Shown in pieces: positions 1 to 12,500 of a DNA stretch of 64,000 bases. The stretch covers positions 62,001 through 126,000 of the forward strand of contig RSEH01000094.1 of assembly GCA_006503475.1 (NCBI GenBank), given 5' to 3'. The translations under genes were made by a program, and so were the position numbers. A model generated the notes under the pieces. That model was not told the origin of the DNA. It did not search any database and worked only from the letters and a program-made list of their open reading frames with translations. This DNA comes from Stentor roeselii (taxonomy: Eukaryota; Ciliophora; Heterotrichea; Heterotrichida; Stentoridae). Position 1 is the first letter of the stretch. Every line of letters begins with the position of its first letter.

Positions 1-993
1 ATCTGAAAGTCTTTTAGGACAGAGATACCTGATGAAACCGCACTCTTCTAAGCCGAATTGAATCATTTTACTTGGGAAAAGATCCTCGCATTCTTTAAAT
101 AGATCAATAAGAAGCTCTTCTTCTTTATTTAATTTTGCGAATTGACCTTTTTCGATTAACTTTATATTGAAGTCCTTGCTTGTTCTAAGGTAAACCAATC
201 TTCTCAATACTGAAAAATGTAAGTCGAAAGCAGGGATGAAAGAGCAGATGCAGTAGCATTTAGGTACCCACCATGATCCTGAGGAATTTTCCATGATTTC
301 CTCAAATTCAATGCACATGACATACAAAAGTTCATGATCCGAGTTGGGTAAATCCGTTAACCTATTCGACAAGTTCTCATTTTTTACAGTAACAACAAAT
401 TCCCTAAATTTCTGAAGTGTCTTTTGTACCCTTTCCCTTGGAGAGTAAGTTTTTTTGCGATCTTCTAAAGATTCAATAAAGATATTGCAAGGAAAGCATA
501 GAGTAGGAATAATCGACTTAATATTTTGACCAATGCTGATAGACCCAGGGTAATATTCATGCAAAATTTGCCCCATGAGTGGGTCACAAACTCCTACTTG
601 AGCTTCAGAAGGTCCAACAATAAAAAAGCCCTGATAAACAAAGTTTTCATTTCCTTCCAATTGAACACTTTGATCAGGGTTGACCTGCTTGATTCTTCCC
701 GACTCATAAATTTTCGACACTTTTGAAGGCTGTTTAAGTAAAAAATGACTGAACTGTTCATCATAGTCTGATTCCATCAAAGTTTCTCGAAGTTTTATCG
801 ACTTTCCTTTATTCAAGCGCAAATGTTTAAGATTTTCATTTTCCCTTCGAAGAAGTTCAAGTTCTGCTAAGCAAGAATCATGAGATTCTTTAAGTTTTAG
901 ATAAGAAGACCGAAGAGAGATGAAGTTTTTTTTTAGTTCTACGTATTTTTTTCGTTGATCGTTATACAAATGTCTGCAACCTTCGTGGTCCAT
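1..993 (-). CDS. DENN-domain protein, N-terminal part (cut by window edge)
   Basis: The frame starts at an ATG at 993 and stays open for 331 codons to the window edge, so the C-terminus is missing. Residues 1-60 are a Lys/Glu-rich likely coiled coil. From about residue 115 the protein reads like a uDENN/DENN module: a strand with YQGFFIVGPSE, then LHEYYPGS, IPTLCFP and EFVVTV, and later LYVMCIEFEE followed by CYCICSFIPAF. DENN proteins are guanine-nucleotide exchange factors for Rab GTPases in membrane traffic; that role is inferred from the family. Its stop is not seen, so no subfamily is assigned. The 103-base gap to the sorting nexin gene behind it on the same strand shows nothing notable. 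Confidence 0.72.
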   Translation of the reverse strand, partial: MDHEGCRHLYNDQRKKYVELKKNFISLRSSYLKLKESHDSCLAELELLRRENENLKHLRLNKGKSIKLRETLMESDYDEQFSHFLLKQPSKVSKIYESGRIKQVNPDQSVQLEGNENFVYQGFFIVGPSEAQVGVCDPLMGQILHEYYPGSISIGQNIKSIIPTLCFPCNIFIESLEDRKKTYSPRERVQKTLQKFREFVVTVKNENLSNRLTDLPNSDHELLYVMCIEFEEIMENSSGSWWVPKCYCICSFIPAFDLHFSVLRRLVYLRTSKDFNIKLIEKGQFAKLNKEEELLIDLFKECEDLFPSKMIQFGLEECGFIRYLCPKRLSD

Positions 994-1096
994 TGCTCTG
1001 GTTTAATAATGAATTTTAAATAATTAAGCTTCTTAAAGGACTAATGGATTTTTCTCAATTTTGATAGTTTTTAATATTCCTAGTATGATGGGTACT

Positions 1097-2230
1097 TTAA
1101 TTACTCTCTAATTCTACAACTTGACTTGCGATTGATCGGAACTCTTCAACACTGGCAGAGCTGAAAGTTCTCAAAATTACTTCGTGTTTATGGATCTTCT
1201 GCTGTTTGAATACTAGAAATTCCTTGTGAATCAATTGACAAGTAGAGATCTTGTAAATAACGTCAAGGGCTTTGAGCTCTTTTTCAATGTTCTCAACTAT
1301 TGCTTCCTGGTCTTTGCCTGGCTTGGCTTGTGGTAGCTTTCCTTTGGATTTCATGGAAGCGAGTTTTTTATGTTCAGTCTCAAATTTTCCTTTGAGTTGC
1401 TTTTTAAGTTTAATGATTTTTCCTCTTCTTTCAATAGCTTCTAGAATAGCTTTCAAGTCAAGTATTTCAGCCCTGCACCAGTCAAGAAGTATCAAATAAG
1501 GATTCGTGAAACACTCTCTTTTCTCTACTTCAAATCCCTTGCTCTCATAATATTCCTTGTAAAACTCATTAAGTCCTCTAATATTACTCATAAGATCCTC
1601 AATCCCGTTTTCATAATTATAAAAAAATTCCGCATTAATCTTGCAAATCAATTCAAAAGTTTCAAAACTTTTCAAAGCATACTGAAAATATTCAAGAGTT
1701 TTCAAAATTTCCTCATCATCCATGGCAGTGACTTTAACATAACTGAAATCACTAAAAGCATTAATAAATTCACCAGTCATCTCCTCATAACTCTTCTGTT
1801 TAAAGTCTCCAATCATCGACTCAAATTTCAAAGGACTTTTAATAAAAGCCTGAAAAGCCGGATAATTATAAAGATGAGGTAGAAGTGACATCTTATTAAC
1901 AAAAACATCTAATAGTTTCCTTCTCCTCTCCACAAAATTATTATCCAAATTTCCCTAAATCTTTCTTACAATCATTTGTTTAGGTGGAATCTGAGGAACA
2001 TAGCACCCAGGCCAATTCTGCACAAGTATCGTGCGAATAGCAAGAAAATCTCGATACCTTCTCATGACTTCAAAGTCTCCATCAGTATCCCTTCCATGAA
2101 TTTTGTATTCAACATGACTTTTATTCTTAGTGAGTTCAGGTGAAGAGACAGTGATCATAGCTCTTGCATTGGGACTGATAGAGCTGGCTAAGATGCTGCC
2201 GATGGCCACTTCGCGTTCCATGGACTCCAT
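1097..2230 (-). CDS. Sorting nexin with PX and BAR-like domains (one 15-nt intron)
   Basis: Two frames join when the 15 bases at 1955-1969 are removed, giving 372 residues. The join restores the classic PX ending, PPKQMIG followed by NLDNNFVERRRKLL, which neither frame has alone. The PX domain spans about residues 20-130, with the phosphoinositide-binding RRYRDF motif near residue 60. The remaining 240 residues are helical and charged, as in a sorting-nexin BAR domain. Such proteins bind phosphatidylinositol 3-phosphate on endosomes and shape recycling tubules; this is family knowledge. The ATG lies 7 bases after the stop of the E2 gene upstream. A second Met at codon 4 could also serve as the start. 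Confidence 0.85.
1955..1969 (-). other. 15-nt intron in the sorting nexin gene
   Basis: On the minus strand the sequence is GTAAGAAAGATTTAG. Removing it rejoins the PX domain in frame. It has A at position 10. Confidence 0.9.
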
Positions 2231-2237
2231 GATATTA

Positions 2238-3491
2238 TTACTTTAAGTGGAGCAGCATCAAAGAAGGGTTCTCAATCAAAGCTTTCCATCGAGCCACGAA
2301 TCTCGCAGTCGTCGCTCCGTCTAAGAGTCGATGGTCAGCTGACCAGCTGGTGGTCAACGTGTCGCTTTCACGGATTTCGCCGTTCACTCGGCATAAGCGA
2401 CCGCGAATCGCTCCGAAGGCACCGATGAGGACTTGCGGAGGGTATACTATGTGAGCCGAGTAACCCCCGCCGATTGAGCCGAGGTTGGAGATCGTCACTG
2501 TTCCTCCTTCAAGGTCGGATTTTGAAAGCTTTCCTATTGACCCCAGCTGCTGAAGACGGTTGAGCTCTAAAGCTATTTGATATACTGACTTACTTTCTAC
2601 TGATTTTATGCAGGGAAACTCAAGGCCTGATGGAGTGTCCATCGCGAAACTGATGTTGTGAGAGGATTTTTGAAGGTATTCTTGAAGATTTGATAGTAAT
2701 ATGGAATTTATTATCGGAAAATCAAGAATTGATAGGCTTAGGGCTTTCACGAAAAAGGGCATGTAGGTGAATTTTACTCCTTTTATGTTGGATTTTAACT
2801 GATTTTTTAACTGTTTTAGGTTTTCGATGTCTATATCTTCGCAGTAAGTTAGCTGTGGGACTACGAGGCTGAGTTTTGTGAAGTTTTTCATTTTTTCTTG
2901 TGATTCTGATAATTTTAGAAGTCGGTCGTTTGGAGACTTAGTAGACATAATAGGAGGAGCTATATGCAAAGGGTCATCCAAAACTTTAAGTTGAGCAGCT
3001 TCAGTAGTTTTAGATCGAGACGATTCTTCACTGATCGTCACATATTTCAAAACATCATCCTTCGAAATCAAATTTCCTTCCATAGTCGACAAGCAAACTC
3101 CATGCAGACTAGCAAGTCGACGAGCAGAAGGTGCGATTTTTTTCGTTTTCTTCAATAATTGTGGTTGATCCTTTTTCCCTGAAGTCTGTGTGGTTCCAGG
3201 CGAGTCAGGTACTTCAATGGTAAACAAAGGGTCACCAACCGGAACAACCGCATTATTTCCATGAATGATCTCTTTAATCACACCTTCAAAAGGACTTTTA
3301 ATATCAATAGACGACTTATCACTGAAAGCTTCACAGAGCTTATCAAATTCCTTGACCTTCGCGCCAGGAGCAACAAGCCATTCCCTGATAGTGATTTCAG
3401 CAATGCCCTCTCCCGGCTGAGGCACTAAAAAAGCTTCAATTTTTTTCATAATCCTCGAAAATCTAAAAGCCCTAGTCAATCCTCTCATCAT
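2238..3491 (-). CDS. DBT: Mitochondrial branched-chain 2-oxoacid dehydrogenase E2 (dihydrolipoyl transacylase)
   Basis: The 417-residue protein has the full E2 layout. An Arg-rich N-terminus (first 16 residues) fits a mitochondrial presequence. A lipoyl domain follows at about residues 17-95, with the lipoylated Lys in SDKSSIDI. A peripheral-subunit-binding domain (APSARRLA) lies near residue 125. The catalytic acyltransferase domain starts near residue 190 and ends with the active-site motif SADHRLLDG, where His and Asp are the catalytic pair. The single lipoyl domain and the motif fit DBT better than pyruvate dehydrogenase E2. The enzyme moves branched acyl groups to CoA in valine, leucine and isoleucine breakdown. 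Its ATG faces the dynein ATG with only 25 bases between. Confidence 0.88.
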   Translation of the reverse strand: MMRGLTRAFRFSRIMKKIEAFLVPQPGEGIAEITIREWLVAPGAKVKEFDKLCEAFSDKSSIDIKSPFEGVIKEIIHGNNAVVPVGDPLFTIEVPDSPGTTQTSGKKDQPQLLKKTKKIAPSARRLASLHGVCLSTMEGNLISKDDVLKYVTISEESSRSKTTEAAQLKVLDDPLHIAPPIMSTKSPNDRLLKLSESQEKMKNFTKLSLVVPQLTYCEDIDIENLKQLKNQLKSNIKGVKFTYMPFFVKALSLSILDFPIINSILLSNLQEYLQKSSHNISFAMDTPSGLEFPCIKSVESKSVYQIALELNRLQQLGSIGKLSKSDLEGGTVTISNLGSIGGGYSAHIVYPPQVLIGAFGAIRGRLCRVNGEIRESDTLTTSWSADHRLLDGATTARFVARWKALIENPSLMLLHLK

Positions 3492-3516
3492 TTATTAACA
3501 ATCCAATTCTCTATAA

Positions 3517-6500
3517 ATGGAAAGCAGAAGCTCTAAAACTCTGCGTCACAGCAACGCTGTAAAAGAATACCTGAAGTTTCAGTCCCTTCAACAAAAACAA
3601 GAATCACTTGAAAAACTGTCAAAGTCAGAAACCCAGCAAATCACTTCAATGACTTTATCGAACTTTGATTCTCAGTTGTCTTTAACCCGTCCTCAGTCAA
3701 GTGTCTTTAGAAATATTAACTGGCAGCTTGCGCGAGAACTTGAAACTCGGCCAATGACGACGACTCAAGGTTTGAGTAGTTTTCATTCAAAATCTTCGAG
3801 TTCTTTCAAATTGTCAAGGCCAGCGACGTCGATTCCTAAGTCGACAGACCGTTCAAGAGTAGTGATAAAAAAAGATTTTAATATTAAACGTGAAACACCT
3901 GGCCCTGGCTTTTCAGTCACTCTTCCAATGACGACTTTTGTGCAGGAAGCAAGAGAGGAATTGGGAAGGACTGATCATACAAAGTTTTTACCTCTTGAAA
4001 TGTATGATACTCATGATGAAATGAAAGATCCTGAAAGGTTCATTAGGAATATTCAGGAAAAACATGGAGAACCTGTTGTTTACTCTAAATGGTTTTTTAA
4101 TGACGGAACTTATGAATGGAAAAAAGCAAAAATTTTGAAATTTGATGAAAGAGTTGATAGGTTTCTTATACAATGGCAAAATGGAACTTTTAAACATGCA
4201 TCTAGGGTTAATATTCGAATGGTTGAGGAGGAAGAGAGTAAATTTGAAGATAGGTTGAAAGATGCTGGGAAGTATCGGGATCATGCTGAGGTTATCATGA
4301 AATATACTTTTTATATTGACTCTATGACTACTCCTACTACTCCAATGCCGCTTAGACTTATTGATGTCATTATTACTAAACTTTTCAATACTAAAAAAAT
4401 TTTAACGAAAGAGTTTAGAGTCTTTTTAGAATTCAATAAACTTATGCCTGATGAGCAACATAATACGAAAAGAATGCTATGGAAAGGGGAAAATACGCAT
4501 ATGATTTGTGAAAAATTGATTTATCTTCAACTTGGATACCCGAATTTAGACTCTTTTAAGGATAACTACTTTAAAAACCTGAAAACTATGACTTTACATT
4601 ATATGGATAAAGATTATTTCATCACTAAAGATAAGGTAAAAAAAATAATCCAAGAAGTCGAGGAACATTTCAAATTCGCTCAACATAAACTAGAATTCGA
4701 GTCAGACCTTCCCTTCAACTTCGAAAAGCAGCAGCTTTTCTACGAAATCCTACCAGCTGAAAAATTCGTATCCTTAACCGAAAAAATAATAAAAATCCCA
4801 GAAAAAACAGTTCATTACTCCGGATTCGCCAGTCGAGTTTTATTCGCTCAGAACTTTTTACCTCAATCAAGTGCAGAAACATTCAAAATCCTTTACACCC
4901 AAAACATCCAACTAATAAACATCAAATCTTTTAACTTTTTCTTACAAGAGTTTGTAAAAATTCACAGACTGAGTAAATTCGTGCTAGTTCAAAAAATGGA
5001 AGGAATCGAAACTTTAAGAGAATTTAAAAATATCTTCTTTGATACTCAATACTCCATTCAAGATATTTTAAACGTCGCCAACGAAGCCAGGCAGAAAAGA
5101 AATGAGGAAAAGTCGAAAGCAAGGATTTATAAAAACCAGGTCATTGTTTTTGAAGAAAAGGTCTCTCCTGAAATTCTAGATAAATTAAAAAGACTTCTGA
5201 AACTTTGTAACTCGACTTTAGAAAGAGCTGTTAGAAATCATCTTGAGTTCTGCTTTGAAAACTATTTGAAAATGCTTAGAGATGTGCGGGAAACAGTTGA
5301 AGGAATTGGCAGGTTTCAGAATGTGATTGAGTATTTTCACTGGAATCGTAGAAATGAAAAAATAATAGCGATTCGGTGTTATCTAGTGATAAATGAAGGA
5401 AAGATACAAGTTTCTCCTGGACTTCAGGAGTTTTTAGATGGTTTTTCAGATTTTTTTAATGATTTGATTGTGATTTCTCAGCGGCTTCCTTCACTTGAAA
5501 TCCATGATCTGGGGAACACGAGAGACTCAGGATTCATGAAAGTTCTCGATGAAGGTGACGCTTTTTTTAATCAAAAAATTTTTGAGTGTCATCAAGAAAT
5601 TTCTCTTATCTGGTCCTTTGTCAAGTCCCTTGAATTAAATTTGACTCCTCTTGAATACTTGGTCTCAACAACGACTGAATTTTACCAATCAGAATTGCAA
5701 TATTTCTCTATTGAAACTGTCCAAAATGAACTTCAAAAGTTACAGGCTGCTTCTGATCTTATGGAATTTCTGTTTAAAGACCGTGATAAACTTGTAATTG
5801 GGATTTTTCATATAAAAATTAGGACTTTGTCGAAAGAACTCACTGCGAAGTACCAAGAATTGACTTTATTTCTGAAAAAATCTACTGTTTCATGGGCTAT
5901 GAAAGAACTTAAATTAATTGAAGAGCAGGAGCAGGAAATTTTTTCTATCATTCAGCATATTCCTAAGAATCTTGAAGAATTGAATGATATTAAAATTTTT
6001 GTGTCGAATAACCTTAAAGAAAGGGTTGATTTCTTAGAACTTCATTTGCATAATTGCTTTAGTTGTATTACTACTCTTGAAGATTTTGAGATCAAACCTG
6101 ATGAAGAATTACTTGATAGAGCTTGGGGATGTTATGGCCTATCTACCCGCATCGAAAAGGTAAAATCCTCAACTCTAATAACCATCAGAAAAAAAGAAAA
6201 AGAATTCGCCGAGCAGCTAAAAACCGGTATCTCCGAAATCCTGATAGAAATCGAGTCAATCAAAGCAAAATTCAACGAGTTAAAACTCGAAACAAGTCTA
6301 GAAAACTACGAAAAAATGTACATCGAATACGTGACATTAAAAGACAACATCGATAAAACCTCAAGCATGTGCCAGATCTTCAACATGCGAGAAGCGATCG
6401 TCGGTGTAAAAAACACTGACTTCAAACATCTCGAGCTTCTAAAGCGCGAATTCACAAACTACTACAAAATCTGGAACTACATGCAAGACTTCAGCTACAA

Positions 6501-9500
6501 CATTCCCCGATGGATGAAAAACCATTTAATCGAAGTAGACAGCGATTTAGTTTCCAGTAAAATCGAAGGTTGTCTCGCAGAGCTTAAACTATTCCAAAAC
6601 TCCATCTTCCGCGATAACCCAGTCGTTTTAAAACTGGTTCAAGACCTTTCACTCAAAGTCAACAAGTTCGCTCCTTACGTCCCCCTGCTGAAAAGTCTCA
6701 AGTTTCATGGACTAAGGGACAGACACTGGGAAAGCATCAGCAAATTAACTGGAGTCCAGTTCAGCAAAAGTCTCATCATGAGTCTCAAAAGTCTTCTTAA
6801 GGCTGGAGTTATTCAGTTTGATGAGGAAATCGAGGAAATCGCTGAATCTGCTGCAAGAGAACTCAGCATTGAACATGCTAAGATTAAAATGGAAAAAGAA
6901 TGGGAACATGTCATGTTTAAAACTGAGACTTTTAAAGGAACTGATACTTTGATTTTAGTTGATTTGCAAGAAATTTGGGAGAAACTTGATGAACATTTAA
7001 TGAAAGTCGTTTCTATGTGCAACTCACCTTATGCTGATTCTATTGAAAAGGAAGTGAATAACTGGAAAAATTCACTGTTTAAATTACAGGAAATTTTAGA
7101 TGAATGGGAAAAATTGCAGAAGACCTGGACTTACATTTTACCGATTTTCTCTTCTGAGGATATTGCTTTAGAATTGCCTACTGTTGCTGCGAAGTTCTTT
7201 CATGTGAAGGAAACTTGGGACGGGATGATGAAAAATGTGAATAACACTCCAGTTGTTATTGAATTCTGTTGGGCCAATCCGAAAGTTCTGGAACATATCA
7301 AGTATCTCATTGATACTCTTGATTTGGTACTCAAGTCTTTATATGAGTATCTCAATATGAAAAGAAAGTACTTTCCTCGCTTTTACTTCTTGTCTAATGA
7401 AGAACTTCTAATGATTTTATCAAATAGCAGAGAAATTGAAACAGTTCAGAAATTTGTTTATAAATGCTTTGAAGGGGTAAATCGAATGATTCTTGATTCT
7501 AGTTTGATCTTGGGAATTGAAAGTCCTGAAAAAGAAGAAGTTTTTTTTGAAGTACCTGTCGCGATTCAAGAGGATGGAAAATTAAGAAGTGTTGAAGTTT
7601 GGATGAAAGAATTGGAAGGTAGAATGGTTCAAACTTTAAAAAATTTGACTAGTCAGACTGTTCTTTCTTTCAAGACTTCAGAGCTAGCCGTTTGGGTGAA
7701 CAGTTCCCAAGCACAATGCAGTCAAGTAGCTCTTCAAGTCTATTTCACATCATCATCTGAGTCCTCATTACACAGTAAACTCGACGACCTCTCTTCAGTC
7801 CAAGAAGAAACCGAAATCCACTTATCCTCCTTAGTCCAAATAGTCCGAGAAGACATCTCTCCAAGTCTTCTAAACAAGATCTCAACCCTAATAATCCTGA
7901 CAATCCACAACAAAGACACTTTAACTTCACTAAAAACCCAAAAAGTGAAATCAACAGAAGATTTCTCCTGGAAATCAGAAATGCGTTATTATTTCGACTC
8001 AATTTCCTCAATTTTCATCGAAATGGTCGACACCCGTCGTGAATACGGTTTTGAATACCTGGGCAACCAAGGTCGTTTGGTGATAACTCCTCTAACCGAC
8101 CGATGTCAGCGCATTTTAATGACAGCTCTTAAGCTCTTCTTAGGAGGCGCTCCAGAAGGCCCTGCAGGGACAGGGAAGACTGAAACAACGAAGGACTTGG
8201 CGAAGGCCTTAGGAAAAAAATGCGTAGTCTTCAACTGCTCGGACAGTCTCGACCATACCGCAATGGCAAAGTTCTTCAAAGGCCTTTGCTACTGCGGCGC
8301 TTGGGCTTGTTTTGACGAATTCAATCGCATGGAACAGGAGGTGTTGTCTGTTGTTGCTGAACAAATCACTTGCATTCAGCTCGCACTGCTTGAAGACAGA
8401 AAGATTTTTGACTTTGAAGGGGAAAAAGTCACACTTGATATGAACTGCGCTGTTTTTATCACAATGAACCCGGGATATGCAGGGCGTTCTGAACTTCCTG
8501 ATAATTTAAAAGCTTTGTTTAGACCTATCGCGATGATGATTCCTGATTACTCGATGATTGCTGAGATCTTTCTTTATTCTTATGGATTTTCTGAGGCTAG
8601 GGTCTTGGCGCAGAAGCTGGTTTCGAGTTTTAAACTTGCAAGTGAACAGCTGAGTAGTCAGAAACATTATGACTATGGAATGCGCGCTGTTAGCTCAGTT
8701 ATTAAAAAGGCGGGACTCATCAAAAGGTCGGCTTCGGCAAGAGAAGAAGAAATTGTTTTGAAAGCTATTCAAGAAAGCATGGTTCCCAAGTTCCTTCCTG
8801 AAGATATCCCGTTGTTTGAAGGGATTCTTTCTGATCTATTCCCGGGATTGGAAGTGAATTACAGTTCGAACTCGATTGTTAATTATATTGACCAAGCCTT
8901 GTTTGTCCTCAAGCTTCATAATAAACAGGAATTTCTGCAAAAGGCTCTTGAGCTGCATGAAATGTTGTCAGTCAGACATGGAAATATGCTTGTTGGAGAG
9001 GCTTTAACTGGAAAGTCAACAATTTTAGAAGTTCTTGCAAAAGCTTACTCGTTTCAGCAGAACTCGGAGATGGCAGTTGAATCGTTTAGAGTTGAAAAGG
9101 TTTGTATTAATCCGAAGTCTATGACTTTAGAACAGCTTATGGGAAAGACTGATGAAACAACTCATGACTGGGCTGATGGAGTTTTGAGTTATTTTTTTAG
9201 GGTTTTTGCTGAGAAAATTGATGGAGCTAACTGGGTTGTCTTTGATGGGCCTGTGGACGCTCTGTGGGTAGAGAACTTAAACACAGTTCTCGACGACAAC
9301 AAAAAGCTATGTCTAAACAACGGTGAAATAATAAAACTCAGTCCATCAACAAGAGTAATCTTCGAAGTAGAGGACCTAGAGCAAGCAAGTCCAGCAACTG
9401 TAAGTCGATGCGGGATGGTTTATCTCCACCCATCCACCCTAGACTGGCGTTCTCTAGTCCATCATTGGCTGAAACGTTTACCCCAAGGCTACTCAAACCC

Positions 9501-12500
9501 CGAATTAGCCGACACGACCTTAAAAATTTTCGAGTACTTCATTGACCCTTGCGTGAATTTCCTGAAGTCAGTTCCAACAATAGTCGAGTTCCACCCACTT
9601 TGGGCAGTGAAAAACGTGATCTCAATAACAGAAGCCCTTATGCTCAAATCAAGTTCAGGTATCAAAGAACACAACCAAGAGTTCAACGACGTGAAAAACC
9701 AGATGGACGTTGAAAAACGTTCAAGTATTCGCCGAGACACTGGAAATTTCAAAGATATCGTTCAAAAGCACTTCATGAGGCAAACAACTAAGAAACTAAC
9801 CCGACGACGAACAATAATAAACGAGTATTCAATGGAAGATGACCCTGCTGGACGTTCTCAGAAGTCAGAACTTTTCGGGTTCTTTTTATTTGCACTGGCC
9901 TGGGGCTTCGGGGGGTTTTTAGAGGAGAACAACAAGAAAATGTTCAATGAAACCATGCAAAAATTATACAATAACAGCCTGGGCAAGGGCACAGGGGCAG
10001 TTCCTTTAGAACTATCAAAAAAACTAGGACCCATTTACCATAACGACAGTTTTTTCACTCATTACTTCAACATTGAAACTAAAGCTTGGGAAAGTTGGAC
10101 TTCATTGTTAATTCGTCTGCCAAGAGACAAGCCGAATGATCTCAGCTTTTTTTTGGTTCCTTGCTCGGAAATCGTTTCTCGCATCTTTCTGTTGAATCGA
10201 CTTGTGCCCAAGGGATACAGCGCTTTAGTCACTGGCGCAAGTGGAACTGGGAAGACAGCGATTGTGAAAAAACTTTTGAATGATATGGATAATCTCAGGT
10301 TTACAAAGATAAATAATACTCTCAGTGCTCAGTCAACTTCTCAGGCAGTCAAGGAACTCATGGAAAGCAGGCTCAATAAAAGAAAGAAAAATGTCCTGGG
10401 AGGCGAACTTGGAAAAAGATGTGTTGTTGTCATTGATGATTTGAATATGCCGGTTAAAGAACAGTTTGGAGCTATTCCTCCTTTGGAATTGTTGAGAACG
10501 GCTATGGATAAGGCTATGTGGTTTAATATTCAGGATTTGGAAGTTCAGCAACTTGAGGAATTAATTTATTTGGCAGTCATGGCAGCTCCTGGAGGCGGAA
10601 GACAAGCTTTGAATATGAGACTCATGAGACATATGTGTCTTGTTACGTCTTCGGAATACTGTAGCGAGTCCCTCGACCTAATCTTCAAGACTTTTTTATC
10701 CGCCGCTTTAGACAAGCATTCAAACAAGGTGAAAGACACAATAAGTCAAATAACAAACGCAACAATCGACCTTTACCAAACAATTTTATCGCGTCTTCCT
10801 CCAACTCCCTCAAAAAGCCACTACACATTCAACCTCCGCGACATAACACGAGTCTTCCAAGGAATCGCGATGATGAGTCCAGTTCTTCTAGATTCCGCGA
10901 ACCAGATGTACAAAGTTTGGTGCCACGAGTGTCTTCGAGTATTTTCAGACCGTCTGATAGGCTCCGACTCTCATCTTTTCACATCTCTCATTTCAAAAGT
11001 AATGGAAAAATGGATCCACTTGAACTACTCCGAGTTCATCGGGTCATCCGATGTGATTTTCTGCAATTTCATCGAACCTGGGACATACCAAGAGTGCACT
11101 GATATCAGCTTTGCAAGAGAAAAGCTGGAAAACGCGTTAGAAGAATACAACTCAAAAAAAGACACGAAACTTGAAATGGTCTTTTTTGACTTTGCAATTA
11201 TTCACTTGTCACGCATCTGCCGAGTCACTTCTTCAGCGAATGGACATGTGTTGTTGATAGGCACAGGAGGGAGTGGCAGAAGGTCTTTATGTAGAATGGC
11301 AGGTTTTTTGCAGAATTATGAAATTTTTGAACTGCAAGTTTCGAACTCGTATTCATTGGCTGAATGGCGAGAAGACTTAAAAGCTCTTTTGACAGAAGCA
11401 GGAGCTTCTAACTCGAAAGTCTTGTTTACCTTGAAGGACTATGAGATAAATAACGATGTTTACTTTGAAAACATTAACAATATCCTTAACTCTGGAGAAG
11501 TTCCCAACTTGTTCACCTCTGAGGACAAGGAAGTCATCAGTGAAAAAATCAGGGAATTGAGAGGAATGAATATCAAGTCTGCACCTGAAAGATGGGAAAC
11601 TTTCATTCAAAATATTAAAAAAAATCTGCATGTCGTTCTTTGTATGTCGCCTGTCGGCGATAATCTTAAAAAAAGACTTCGTCAGTTTCCTTCATTCACC
11701 AGCTGCTGTAGTATTAACTGGATGCAAGAATGGCCAGAAGACGCTCTCAGGTCAGTCACTCAGAAAAGTTTAAAGGAAAGTGGAATTTCGAAGGATAGTG
11801 AAAAATTGCAAGCTCTTCAAGAGATTTGCGTTGTTTTTCACTATACTGCATTACAAATGGCGAATAACTTCAAAATGGAGACTAGAAGAGTTTTTAATAT
11901 CACCAGTAGTCATTATTTACTGCTTTTGAAACATGTGCATAAGTTACTTGAGTTTAAACAGGGCCAGATTATTAAAAAATGTGAAAAATATAAACTTGGA
12001 GTTAAAAAAATAGAGGATACTGAAGTTTATGTTGAGAAAATTAAACAGAATTTAATTGATATGAAACCTGTATTAGAGGAAAAAACGAAAATGACTGAAG
12101 AAATTCTGAAAAATGTTCATTCTAATAACATCCAGGCTGATCAAACCCGAAGTATTGTCTCTCAGGAACAAAAAGATTCTGCCATCCAGGCAGAAATCGC
12201 TTCTAAAATGAAACGAGAATGCGAAGATAAACTCAACAAAGCTATTCCTGAATTAGAAGCCGCTATTAAAGCTCTAAAAACCCTAAAAAAAGACGAAATA
12301 AATGAAGTTAGAAACATGCAAAAACCTCCTTACCCTGTGCAGTTAGCAGTAGAAGCAGTCGTTATAATCAACAAAGAAAAGCCAACAAAAGTAACAGACC
12401 CTAACGATAAATCAAAAATTTCCTTTTCCTACTTCGAAACAGGAAAAAAAATGATGAAAGACCCAAACTTCCTGAAAAAACTTCAAAAGTTCGATAAAGA